Below are positions 7,739-15,531 of a stretch of 33,130 nucleotides of DNA, piece after piece; position 1 is the stretch's first letter; each line of letters opens with the position of its first letter. The position numbers and the translations under genes were made by a program. The DNA is from Nanobdellota archaeon (GTDB lineage: Archaea > Nanoarchaeota > Nanoarchaeia > Parvarchaeales > Parvarchaeaceae): NCBI GenBank assembly GCA_021796445.1, contig JAKACB010000009.1, positions 1 to 33,130 of the forward strand, written 5' to 3'. The notes under the pieces were generated by a model. The model had not been told where the DNA came from, made no database searches, and saw nothing but the letters and a program-made list of their open reading frames with translations.

Positions 7739-9868
7739 TTATGAGCATTGCCAGTTCTGAAGTATGTTTAAATTACCAGTATAATTGTAAAAAGGAGATG
7801 AAAATATCTGGAAATCCCATGGTACAGTAGAATCAGAGTAAAATGTGTAGGGTAAAGTTATATTTTCTGAAGCTAAATAAAGGTTTGGCGTAGTTGATTT
7901 AATACTGGTTAAAATGCATGTATACTGGCTAAATGGATCATAACTTATTATGTCATCCGTATAATAAGTGCCAGCAGATGTAGAAAACCCCGTTAAGTTA
8001 CCCCCACTGTAATTTTGTACCTCATTTAGATTAGTAAAGTTGATTTGATCTGTAAAATTAACATTATTTACGTTTATAATGGGCATAAAACTATTGCTTT
8101 GCCCTAAATAGTCAATGTTATCATTTCCAGCGGTAGCAGAAGCATATAATCCATTGTAATTTATGTTTAGATTATTTGCAGTCTCGCCAGTATCTCCTCC
8201 TATCGGATAGTAAGAGGGGAATTGTACGTAGCTGGTAGTAGACTCATTATAATAATAAAGTCCTAATTGCGCATTTATTGACTGTATAATGCTGTGAGAA
8301 CCGTTGTATCCTCCCCCAAATACAAACTCAGCATCGTAAAACTGTGGCAGGCTAAAGCTTGGATAGTTTGCCCCGGTTATGTAAAACTCCGCAGATTCCA
8401 CGTTTGGATCAGAAATCGTTATGTTGTCATAGCAGCCTATTTCGGGATTCAAAACATTGGAGTTGTATACGTTGCCTTGCAGTGGCTGATAGCATGTATT
8501 TATATTTACACCAGTGCCATTTCTAACGTATGCCGTTTCAATTAATGCGAATGTCAATGGAAAGTCAAAATAAGAGCTGTTTGTAGAATCTGCATAGAAT
8601 GCTTGGGAGCTTGTATTGCTATAATACACGGCACCATCACCTTTTATCGATTGATTCGTCAAATAAAAAGGATGTATTGGATAATAAGAAAAATTCCAGA
8701 CATTGTCTTCAAAATAAATGGTTCTAGTCTGTGAGTTTATGTCTGCAGTATCTTGAACCCAGTAATTGAATTTATTGCCGTTATTGTTGGTAACTGTCAG
8801 CACGCCGTTTAGCTGCAAAGATATCTGGTGGGACTGTCCAAACTGCGAAGAATAATAAGAATACAAGGAATTTATGTGTGCAAAGCCCATAAGTGCCGGT
8901 GTTTCTATACTATAACTAGTTAGTTTACCGGAATTGTTCTCTACTCCATAGGATGCTAAGCCTCTAGCATATGAATTGCTGTTTTCAATGAGAGGGTTAA
9001 CCGCTTTAGGGAGGTATAAGTAAACTGTAGATAAAAGCAATGGACTTTTGCTGGATTTAATTATCTTTAAGGTATACTGCCCTTTGCTTAAATTTAATTC
9101 ATATACAAAGCTGTTATTAACCTGCGTACCAGACATGTTTGTAACAGTAATCTTTGGAGAGTAAAATGCAATCGAATTAGTTGAATTATCGTATACTTCT
9201 AGATTGAATGATGCATTTGCCACTGCAGATATCAAAAAAGTACCATAAGAGCCATTCATTGTTAGTGGCATTTGAACAGAGTAAGTACTTTGATTTATAA
9301 TTCGGTAGAATCCTGGTGTTAACTCACTGTTATTTGAATATAAATCAGTGGTTGAATTTAATTGTACATTTACAGAGGATACTTGGCTGCTTCCAAATAC
9401 AACTAAATAGTAATCTCCACTTTTGTTTGACAAAAATTCGTTTATACTATGTTTTCCATTCTGTAGGAGAATATTATCAGTAAAATTCTTTGTAGAGTTA
9501 AACGCATTGAACTGTTCTTTGTCCATAAGAACAGCATTTACAGAAGTATTTGCATTGACTGAATACAAAAAACTGGTTCCAGCGTAATAACTGGAACTAT
9601 TCGCAGCTACAGGTATTTCAAATGCTTCATATTTGTATGCGGGCAATATAAACGAGTTATTAATTTTCTGGTTAGCCACTACAAAACCGTTAAAAGACAG
9701 AACAGTTTCATGCGGTTGAGGTGTTAAAATTCTGCTCTTAGAAGTGTGGTTTGAAGAAAGTATCAAAACTAAAACTATGGCTACAATGACAATGGCAATA
9801 ATTGGCAGGACATATCTAATATTTTTGCTTTTTTTAGTCTTTTTTCTAGGTTTTTTACCTGCTTTCAT
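7739..9868 (-). CDS. Large membrane-anchored surface protein (S-layer or adhesin-like)
   Basis: This 709-residue protein starts with a very basic segment (KKPRKKTKKSK), then one hydrophobic helix (about 21-40), then ~670 exported residues dominated by Ser, Asn, Tyr and Thr with dozens of possible N-glycosylation sites. Predicted structure is mostly beta. It has only a few Cys, all in the C-terminal 250 residues (CYQP, GCYDN, TCIL, QWQCS). A beta-sandwich surface or envelope protein is the best guess; no named family is recognised. It has its own promoter-like box and no partner gene in the same transcript. It ends 264 bases before the next annotated gene across an AT-rich gap with no open frame of note. 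Confidence 0.65.
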   Translation of the reverse strand: MKAGKKPRKKTKKSKNIRYVLPIIAIVIVAIVLVLILSSNHTSKSRILTPQPHETVLSFNGFVVANQKINNSFILPAYKYEAFEIPVAANSSSYYAGTSFLYSVNANTSVNAVLMDKEQFNAFNSTKNFTDNILLQNGKHSINEFLSNKSGDYYLVVFGSSQVSSVNVQLNSTTDLYSNNSELTPGFYRIINQSTYSVQMPLTMNGSYGTFLISAVANASFNLEVYDNSTNSIAFYSPKITVTNMSGTQVNNSFVYELNLSKGQYTLKIIKSSKSPLLLSTVYLYLPKAVNPLIENSNSYARGLASYGVENNSGKLTSYSIETPALMGFAHINSLYSYYSSQFGQSHQISLQLNGVLTVTNNNGNKFNYWVQDTADINSQTRTIYFEDNVWNFSYYPIHPFYLTNQSIKGDGAVYYSNTSSQAFYADSTNSSYFDFPLTFALIETAYVRNGTGVNINTCYQPLQGNVYNSNVLNPEIGCYDNITISDPNVESAEFYITGANYPSFSLPQFYDAEFVFGGGYNGSHSIIQSINAQLGLYYYNESTTSYVQFPSYYPIGGDTGETANNLNINYNGLYASATAGNDNIDYLGQSNSFMPIINVNNVNFTDQINFTNLNEVQNYSGGNLTGFSTSAGTYYTDDIISYDPFSQYTCILTSIKSTTPNLYLASENITLPYTFYSDSTVPWDFQIFSSPFYNYTGNLNILQNWQCS

Positions 9869-9890
9869 TATTAATCAAGCCAATAAAGAT

Positions 9891-9898
9891 ATTTAAAT
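9891..9898 (-). promoter_or_regulatory. TATA box of the 709-residue surface protein gene
   Basis: The minus strand reads ATTTAAAT, 23-30 bases before the ATG at 9868, matching archaeal TATA spacing. Confidence 0.5.
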
Positions 9899-10021
9899 GT
9901 AATAAGGTAAATTCTTGCGTAATCCTGTCCTACAGTAATAATGCTGATAGATAAAGATGTGTGGTCTATTAACTACATAAAATCTGCCTGAAAACAGTTA
10001 AATGGAAGCATTTAATTTGTT

Positions 10022-10392
10022 ATTCTAACCGGTATTATAACGTACAAATACAGAGCGGGAAGCGGTCTAAGAAACACAGAAGAAATAGAAACTGATGTAG
10101 GAGATTTCAAAAAAGCAACTGAAATATTCAAAAAAGCATTGAAGATGAAACCTATTTACCAGGAAAACAAAGTTGAAAAATGGCTTTACAAGGGGGTAGA
10201 AATAGATATAGCATACTGGCCCTTGATAAAACCTATCTTAGAAATAGAGGGTAAAACTGTAAAGGAGGTTGTCAAAACTAAGGAAAAACTGAACATAAAG
10301 GGGATGGATATAGGGAACAAAAATCTTGAGTTTACCTTTAAATACTATGGTCAGGAAGGCAAAACGTAGGCAATTTATACTTTAAAAAGTAA
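10022..10392 (+). pseudogene. Decayed partial copy of the CYTH gene
   Basis: From ~10034 the plus strand reads TYKYRAGSGLRNTEE, then FKKATEIFKKAL, KPIYQENKVEKW, PLIKPILEIEGKTVK and MDIGNKNLEFTF. This matches residues ~60-175 of the intact CYTH protein at 23849-24397 almost perfectly, also at base level. The first ~50 residues, including the catalytic ExExK strand, are absent. About 12 bases are missing near 10033. A one-base loss near 10365 shifts the frame, after which VGNLYFKK matches the parental C-terminus before TAA at 10390-10392. The longest open piece (76 codons from TTG at 10139) is unlikely to be functional. The copy is inverted relative to its parent, 13.5 kb away. Confidence 0.85.
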
Positions 10393-10569
10393 GATTTGGT
10401 AGAAAATACAAAGAACGACAAAGAAGCACTTTACATCTTTAAAATACCTGATTAATACAATGTACAGTTGATAATAACTGATTTAGATGTAATGGACGGA
10501 GTGGAGAATTTTAATGTGTTAGAAGAAGCTAAAGAACTTGCCGATTTTGTGGATGAAAACTCTCTTTAA
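10393..10569 (+). pseudogene. Unidentified broken reading frame behind the CYTH fragment
   Basis: One frame reads from 10393 (DLVENTKNDKEALYIF, KIPD), meets TAA at 10453-10455, and continues in the same frame with QLIITDLDVMDGVENF and EEAKELADFVDENSL to TAA at 10567. The coding-like composition on both sides of a single stop suggests a gene remnant. No family is recognised. The rest of the gap, 10570-10725, shows nothing clear. Confidence 0.4.
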
Positions 10570-10725
10570 AAGAGAAAGAATCGTTTTAGGCTACTAGGTT
10601 TAAGCTTTGCTATTCTAAATAATCTAATCCCGCACTTCTTCGTAGAGAAGCTTCAAATCATTCTATAAAGTACTTTCTGTTCTACGCAGTACAAATGAAT
10701 CATTTATTAACGTAAATTTTTAATG

Positions 10726-11196
10726 CTACAAAAATAGCTTATCTTTTAGTTTTGAAAATTCATGCCTGTTTAATCCTAGATATCTTAATGTTTGATCATC
10801 CACTCTCCTTATCGCTGCCTTTAGTGGCAATAAATTAACTGAATAAGTTCTTGCTAATTCCATTAATTTAGATCTTTCTACATTTGAAAACAGGAGCAAT
10901 CCCAGAATATCGACCAAATCCTTTTGTCCTTTTATGCTATCCTTCCTTGAATTAAATGCGGATACCTTCAAAAGCAGCAATACCTCAGGAATCGGCAAAG
11001 TAAATCCTTCAACCGAACGTGTCATTTTTAATGCTTCCTCCGGCGGAATTGCTAACTTGGAATAGTAAGGCAGGTATATATCTATATCAAATTTGGGGGT
11101 TTTTATCTCATATTTAGATGGCTTTGGGTTTTTCCTTAATAAATATATGTACCGTAATTTCTTAAGCGCATCATAATCTATTATTATATCAATATC
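10726..11196 (-). pseudogene. 3' remnant of a nucleotidyltransferase gene
   Basis: Reading from about 11196 on the minus strand gives RDIDIIIDYDALKKL, then FDIDIYLPYYSKLAIPP, EEALKMTRSVEGF, PEVLLLLKVSAFNSR and KGQKDLVDI. The D-I-D pair and the later strand with the third acid, followed by the helical K-x2-A and KD-x2-DI pattern, fit nucleotidyltransferases of the AbiEii/MNT-like group. The 5' end with the G-G-x-A-I/L loop is missing and replaced by the ribA-like fragment in another frame. An internal ATG at 11025 could still start a 99-residue product lacking the active site. Confidence 0.7.
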
Positions 11197-11571
11197 CCTT
11201 TCTTTTCCTTCGACATTTGTTTCAATGCAAAATCCAATTCATGTCTACATTCACAATTTGAAGCATGGAAAAGTTCGCTTGTTCTACATTCAGAATGTAT
11301 CCTTACAAGAAGGTAATCATAAGACTCAAGCACTTTCCCTTCAAATTTACCAAAAATAGCAACATCATGTTCTTTACCCTTGGCGTAATTACCAAAGACA
11401 ACATAAGTCATCGGACCATATTCCGTCGGTAGAGGTGTTCTTCCCAAATTCAACAAGTCTTGACTTTTTACTCTTGTTTAATAAATCCAACATTTCAGCT
11501 TCTACTTCCCATGGTTTTTCCCAGTTCTTATCCAGGTATTTAAGAATAGTTAAAAATTCATTATATTCCAT
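11184..11571 (-). pseudogene. Frameshifted and truncated copy of a ribA-like gene
   Basis: From ATG at 11571 the frame matches the start of the intact GTP cyclohydrolase II-like gene (29459-30229): ILKYLDKNW, then SRLVEFG. An extra T in the run at 11446-11448 then shifts the frame. In the next frame the match goes on: LGRTPLPTEYGPMTY, GKEHDVAIFGKF, CRTSELFHASNCECR, ALKQMSKEKKGILI. It ends at about residue 128 of 256, where the sequence runs into the nucleotidyltransferase remnant. The zinc cysteines survive but the catalytic half is gone. The copy has the same orientation as the parent and more divergence than the CYTH copy. Confidence 0.85.
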
Positions 11572-11661
11572 AGTACTGGTGGTATATCTTAGAATTTAAT
11601 GCTTTCAGTTTATATGGATTGAATCCAAAACTTTTCCCATCAATTCTTATGCTATATTGGT

Positions 11662-12492
11662 TTATGTATTAAGTAAGTCTTCAACAACTGCTTTCAAATT
11701 AATTTCATTCCCCTCATAGAATATAAATGGTACATATTTAATTTTCTTACAGAATTCTACTCTATTGATAGCAGTAGATTCACTATCCACGGAGGGGAGT
11801 GGAAATTCAATCTGGCCCAGATATTTATTAATACCCCTTATTTTTTGCGATGTTAAATCATTAAGCGTGTAAGTAAGGTGATCTGGCTCTTCCTTTGAAA
11901 TTATCACCTTGTCCTTACTATCCATAAAATTATTAAGTTTTAAGGTGACAAATCCAACAATTTGGGCTTCTAAGTTAGAATCCTCTCCAAAATCTACTAT
12001 CCCTTTATTTTTATTCCAAGGTTTTGTAAAAGAGTATCTATTCCCGCCGATGAAATAGGGTGTATTATCTTTATAAGTTAAAAGTAAGTGTTCATCTCCA
12101 CCTATACTGAAATAATCTTTCAAGTAATAGGCAGCGGTCGACTTTCCTGCGCGGCTTTGACCGAGTAAGATTACGGCTTTCTTATCTCGTATTACTGCTA
12201 CACCTTCAATGGAATATATACCTTTCTCTTGTCCATAGGCCTCTAGGCCAAGATCTATCAATTCAAGTAAATCTGATTCGCTTTTTATACGATTATAAAT
12301 CTCCTTTTCACTTATTCTACCTAAATCCGCTATTTTTCTAATTATATCTTCAGATGATAAGATGTCCTCTAAATTAGATCCTCTAGCTCCTGAGATTAAA
12401 CGTGTTACGGCCGGCAATTTCTTATACAACTTTTCTTTAGCAAGCTCAACTTTATATGTATATACACTTCCTCTTTTTGTTTCAACTATCAT
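11662..12492 (-). CDS. HPr-kinase-like P-loop protein, copy 1
   Basis: The protein has 276 residues. The first ~90 form a variable helical domain. Then come AVILLGQSRAGKST (106-119), a Walker A P-loop, and GGDEHLLL (131-138), placed like the ADD motif of HPr kinase/phosphorylase and PEPCK-like kinases. It is clearly related to the protein at 14770-15531: both share LYK(K/R)-(L/I)P near residue 25, GQ-(E/K)-(K/R)-G-(I/L)-Y before the P-loop, KYLG, and PF-x2-YEG near the end. The ADD is replaced by GDE, so activity may differ. The family contains kinases acting on proteins and on small molecules or sugars; no HPr is visible here. It lies 25 bases after the NUDIX-methyltransferase gene and is probably co-transcribed. 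Confidence 0.7.
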   Translation of the reverse strand: MIVETKRGSVYTYKVELAKEKLYKKLPAVTRLISGARGSNLEDILSSEDIIRKIADLGRISEKEIYNRIKSESDLLELIDLGLEAYGQEKGIYSIEGVAVIRDKKAVILLGQSRAGKSTAAYYLKDYFSIGGDEHLLLTYKDNTPYFIGGNRYSFTKPWNKNKGIVDFGEDSNLEAQIVGFVTLKLNNFMDSKDKVIISKEEPDHLTYTLNDLTSQKIRGINKYLGQIEFPLPSVDSESTAINRVEFCKKIKYVPFIFYEGNEINLKAVVEDLLNT

Positions 12493-12517
12493 ATTATATA
12501 TAGGATGAATAGAACCC

Positions 12518-13657
12518 TTATTTAAGCTTTTTAGCTACAATCAAATAAAGATAAGGCGCCTTAATAGGTTTAAGGCTAGGAATTGGAACCTCTCTACCTA
12601 AGATCGGTACGGATACAGTATAATTTTTACCTATTTCATACACCTCTTCCACTTTTAATCCATCCTCTTCTAATAATTTTAGATAAGTTTCTAGATCTGT
12701 CTTTCTATAGTATTCTGGATTCTTTAATCCAAATACTTTCTTATATGTGTCACGCACCCTTCTCCAATCTGAGTTCATATTATCTAAAGAGGAGACAAAT
12801 TTACCGCCTTTTTTCAGTGACTTAGATACGCCTCCAATGAATTCTCCCAATAATTTTGTGTGCACAACGACTTCAAATGCTAATATAGAATTGAATTTTA
12901 TCTTTGAATTTATAGATTCCATCGTTCCATCCACAAATTCTATCTTATCTCCAAATTTTTTCTCTAGAAGATCTATAAAGTCTGGATTAGCCTCTAAAAG
13001 ATAAACTTTCTTAAAATTTTTATTTAATATCCTTGTTATTCTACCATACCCAGGTCCAACTTCCATTATTGGCGGTTTAAGTGATGGAACGATCTTTTCA
13101 ATTAATTTCTCCTCCGCTAGGAATACCTCCTTTGGTTTCAGATTACCTTCTTTCCACCATTTTGACACCGAGTTTGAATAAAAGAAATAATCAAAAGACT
13201 TTGACATCCTAGATTCAAACATCTTCTTTAGATTTTCATATATTTTACGGTATTTGGGGAAGACATTGGAAAGAAATCTAATACCATCTATTACACTCCA
13301 ACCTAAGTTTGGAATATCAATGATCTCATATATCCTTACCCACTTGACGTCAATTATCTCTTTCTCCTCAATATCAAGAGGTTTTGGCTCCCCTGAGAAA
13401 TCTTTAACTAAAAAGAAATATTCTATAGCAGTTACATTCGAATAAAATGCACTGTTTCTTTTACCTATTAATATGGCATCTTTAACGTTTACACATACTT
13501 CTTCTTTTAATTCTCTTACTAGGGTTTCAAACGGTGTTTCACCGGCCTCTAGATGCCCACCTGGAAATTCCCAAATGTTTCCGTTCTTCCTTTTCTTTAA
13601 ATCTAAAAGAATGAATTCTCCCCTTTTCAAGATGCCTTTAGATGCCCTTTCAACCAT
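12518..13657 (-). CDS. NUDIX hydrolase fused to a SAM-dependent methyltransferase
   Basis: The 379-residue protein has two domains. Residues 1-~135 are NUDIX: GGHLEAGET, with G34-x5-E40-x7-R48-E-L-x-E-E-V forming a nearly perfect NUDIX box, so it should hydrolyse a nucleoside diphosphate linked to another group. After a linker, residues ~180-379 are a class I methyltransferase: MEVGPGYGRITRIL (198-211) is motif I, VYLLEANPDF (218-227) ends in the acidic ribose-binding position (E223), and ILAFEVVVH and KKGGKFVSSLD follow in motif order. The target is unknown; neighbouring glycosyltransferases suggest a nucleotide-sugar or glycan context. It is divergent from the GT4 gene with a 41-base shared promoter region. 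Confidence 0.85.
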   Translation of the reverse strand: MVERASKGILKRGEFILLDLKKRKNGNIWEFPGGHLEAGETPFETLVRELKEEVCVNVKDAILIGKRNSAFYSNVTAIEYFFLVKDFSGEPKPLDIEEKEIIDVKWVRIYEIIDIPNLGWSVIDGIRFLSNVFPKYRKIYENLKKMFESRMSKSFDYFFYSNSVSKWWKEGNLKPKEVFLAEEKLIEKIVPSLKPPIMEVGPGYGRITRILNKNFKKVYLLEANPDFIDLLEKKFGDKIEFVDGTMESINSKIKFNSILAFEVVVHTKLLGEFIGGVSKSLKKGGKFVSSLDNMNSDWRRVRDTYKKVFGLKNPEYYRKTDLETYLKLLEEDGLKVEEVYEIGKNYTVSVPILGREVPIPSLKPIKAPYLYLIVAKKLK

Positions 13658-13661
13658 AGGT

Positions 13662-13690
13662 TAAATTTAAGTAAATATTACGATATAAAT
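13662..13690. promoter_or_regulatory. Bidirectional promoter between NUDIX-methyltransferase and GT4 genes
   Basis: TTAAATTTAAGTAAATATTA sits about 25-37 bases before the GT4 ATG (13699). On the other strand TTTATATC (13683-13690) sits about 26-33 bases before the NUDIX-methyltransferase ATG (13657). Only 41 bases separate the start codons, so the two transcripts must share this region and may be co-regulated. Confidence 0.5.
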
Positions 13691-13698
13691 ATTATCAT

Positions 13699-14778
13699 AT
13701 GAAAATGCTCTTCTTACAACCGAGGATTTCCTATTATATTGGGGGAGGAGAATTGATTCCGATCTCACAGATGATAGAATTGAAAAAGAGAGGGCATGAA
13801 ATCCACCTGATAACCACTGGAACCGATAAGGAGACGGAGTACTTCAAAAAAGTTAAAGAATCTAAAATAAAGGTATATGAGCCATCAAATACAAAATTCT
13901 TTGAGAAACCATTGAATGATAAGGATTTATTCAATTTCTGGAAAAAGGAAAGCTTTGATCTTCAATTGAAATCAAGGAAAATAATTAAAGATATTAATCC
14001 AGATATATTGGTATCTCAGCATACTTTAGATCTTAAATTCATAGAGAGGCATCCAATAGTCTTAAATCTTCATGGTATCCCAGATAGCAGAATTGAATTT
14101 TATGTTTCAGTACTGAAAAAGGTTGACTTGATAATAAGTGTTAGTGATAAGATTAAAGCGGCATGGAGAAGATTATATCCTGAGTTTAGTAGGAAGATAA
14201 ACATCGTTATAAGGAATGGAATAGATACAGATTTCTTTAAACCAAGAAGAGTAAAGAAGATCTATGATATAATATATGTCGGTAGATTAATAAAAGTAAA
14301 GGGTGTGAGAAAGCTCATAAGATCCCAAAAGAATAGCAGGTTGAAGTTAATAATAATTGGTGAAGGTCCAGAAAAGCAGAAACTGATTGATCTATCAAAA
14401 AAGTTGGATGTAGACGCAAAATTTATGGACTATGTAAACATGGAAAAATTACCTTATCTGTACTCTGAATCAAAAATCGCGGTTTTCCCATCACTTAAAC
14501 GAGAGGGCATACTAACGACTATGCTCGAAGCGATGTCCTGCGGTGTTCCAGTAGTAACTACTACTGGTGGAAGTATGAATGAAGCAATCAATATGGGAGG
14601 AGGATTGATAGTTCTAGCTGGTGATATAACCGCATTAAGTAAAGGAATAAGCTATCTATTAGAAAGATACAGAAGTTTTGGTAAAGTAGCTAGGAATAAT
14701 ATAATTAATAATTTTTCTATAAAAAGGAATGTAGATGAAATTGAAAAGACCTACATTAAATTAGTTTCATCAAAGTAA
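13699..14778 (+). CDS. GT4 family glycosyltransferase
   Basis: The protein has 359 residues, a normal length for GT4 (GT-B fold). The N-terminal Rossmann part has YYIGGGELIP (12-21), the acceptor-side glycine loop. In the C-terminal part, IIYVGRLIKVKGV (191-203) begins the donor domain and E269-x7-E277 (REGILTTMLEA) is the retaining GT4 EX7E motif, followed by CGVPVVTT. No membrane segment is seen, so it acts at the cytosolic side on a lipid-linked or soluble acceptor. It is the only plus-strand gene in this cluster; its end overlaps the convergent P-loop gene by 9 bases. Sugar donor unknown. Confidence 0.9.
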   Translation: MKMLFLQPRISYYIGGGELIPISQMIELKKRGHEIHLITTGTDKETEYFKKVKESKIKVYEPSNTKFFEKPLNDKDLFNFWKKESFDLQLKSRKIIKDINPDILVSQHTLDLKFIERHPIVLNLHGIPDSRIEFYVSVLKKVDLIISVSDKIKAAWRRLYPEFSRKINIVIRNGIDTDFFKPRRVKKIYDIIYVGRLIKVKGVRKLIRSQKNSRLKLIIIGEGPEKQKLIDLSKKLDVDAKFMDYVNMEKLPYLYSESKIAVFPSLKREGILTTMLEAMSCGVPVVTTTGGSMNEAINMGGGLIVLAGDITALSKGISYLLERYRSFGKVARNNIINNFSIKRNVDEIEKTYIKLVSSK

Positions 14779-15531
14779 AGTTTTCATCTTAGCTTCTAAC
14801 CTACTTATACTTCCCTCATATAAGTAAAATGGTATTTTCCTAAAATTCTTAGAAAATTGTATTCTTTTCTTCGCTAAAAGGTCATTATCAAAAGGAGGGA
14901 TTGGTTTATCCATATCACCTAGATATTTTCCTATTGATGTTATAGCGGATGATATCTGAACCCACACAATATAAGCTAGATCTTTACTATCTATTTTAAA
15001 AAATTTATTCCCTTTAACCTTAGCATCCACCACTTTCAAATATACGGCGGAGACTATCTTTTTCTTTACAAGAGAATCCGGGCCAAAATCTATAAATTTC
15101 TCAACCCCTCTTGTTTTACCGATCCGATTTGCTCCAGCGGTGAATATCCCATCCGCTTCCTTTTTTACAATGATATGATCATCCGCTATAATTTTATAAT
15201 CCTCCTTTAAACTAATTACAGCTTGCGTCTTTCCAGCGAAGCTATCGCCCATTAGCAACACCGCATTTTCACCCTTATAAACCGCAGCAGAATGGAGTAT
15301 ATAAAGCCCCCTTTTTTGTCCAAGATATTCTAGATAACTTTTTTTAATCGTAATCTCGTCCCCTGTGGTTTTAGCTAAATCTAAGAGGTTTTTGAACTTG
15401 CCTGTAAGTTTTATTTCTCTGTCTGATTCTCTTAAATCAATTATTCCAGGTATTCGTTTATAAAGTTGGTATTTATCTACATTATCTGAGAAGGTCGTAT
15501 CACCAAAGACAGTTTTAACTAAGATACTCAT
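14770..15531 (-). CDS. HPr-kinase-like P-loop protein, copy 2
   Basis: The 253-residue protein is a diverged paralogue of the protein at 11662-12492. The Walker A loop is GDSFAGKT (95-102), and IADDHIIV (115-122) closely matches the ADD motif of HPr kinase/phosphorylase, where the Asp pair acts in catalysis and metal binding. This copy therefore looks more kinase-competent than copy 1. Its start overlaps the stop of the GT2 glycosyltransferase by ATGA (15528-15531), so the two are translationally coupled. A kinase acting on a sugar, glycan intermediate or carrier made by the neighbouring transferases is a reasonable inference; an ATP-binding regulatory role is the alternative. Confidence 0.7.
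   Translation of the reverse strand: MSILVKTVFGDTTFSDNVDKYQLYKRIPGIIDLRESDREIKLTGKFKNLLDLAKTTGDEITIKKSYLEYLGQKRGLYILHSAAVYKGENAVLLMGDSFAGKTQAVISLKEDYKIIADDHIIVKKEADGIFTAGANRIGKTRGVEKFIDFGPDSLVKKKIVSAVYLKVVDAKVKGNKFFKIDSKDLAYIVWVQISSAITSIGKYLGDMDKPIPPFDNDLLAKKRIQFSKNFRKIPFYLYEGSISRLEAKMKTLL

Noticed and set aside
10139..10369. Functional 76-residue CYTH protein from TTG
   Set aside because: It lacks the ExExK strand and tunnel N-terminal half, and homology to the parent extends upstream past the start and, in another frame, downstream past the stop, so it is a pseudogene piece.
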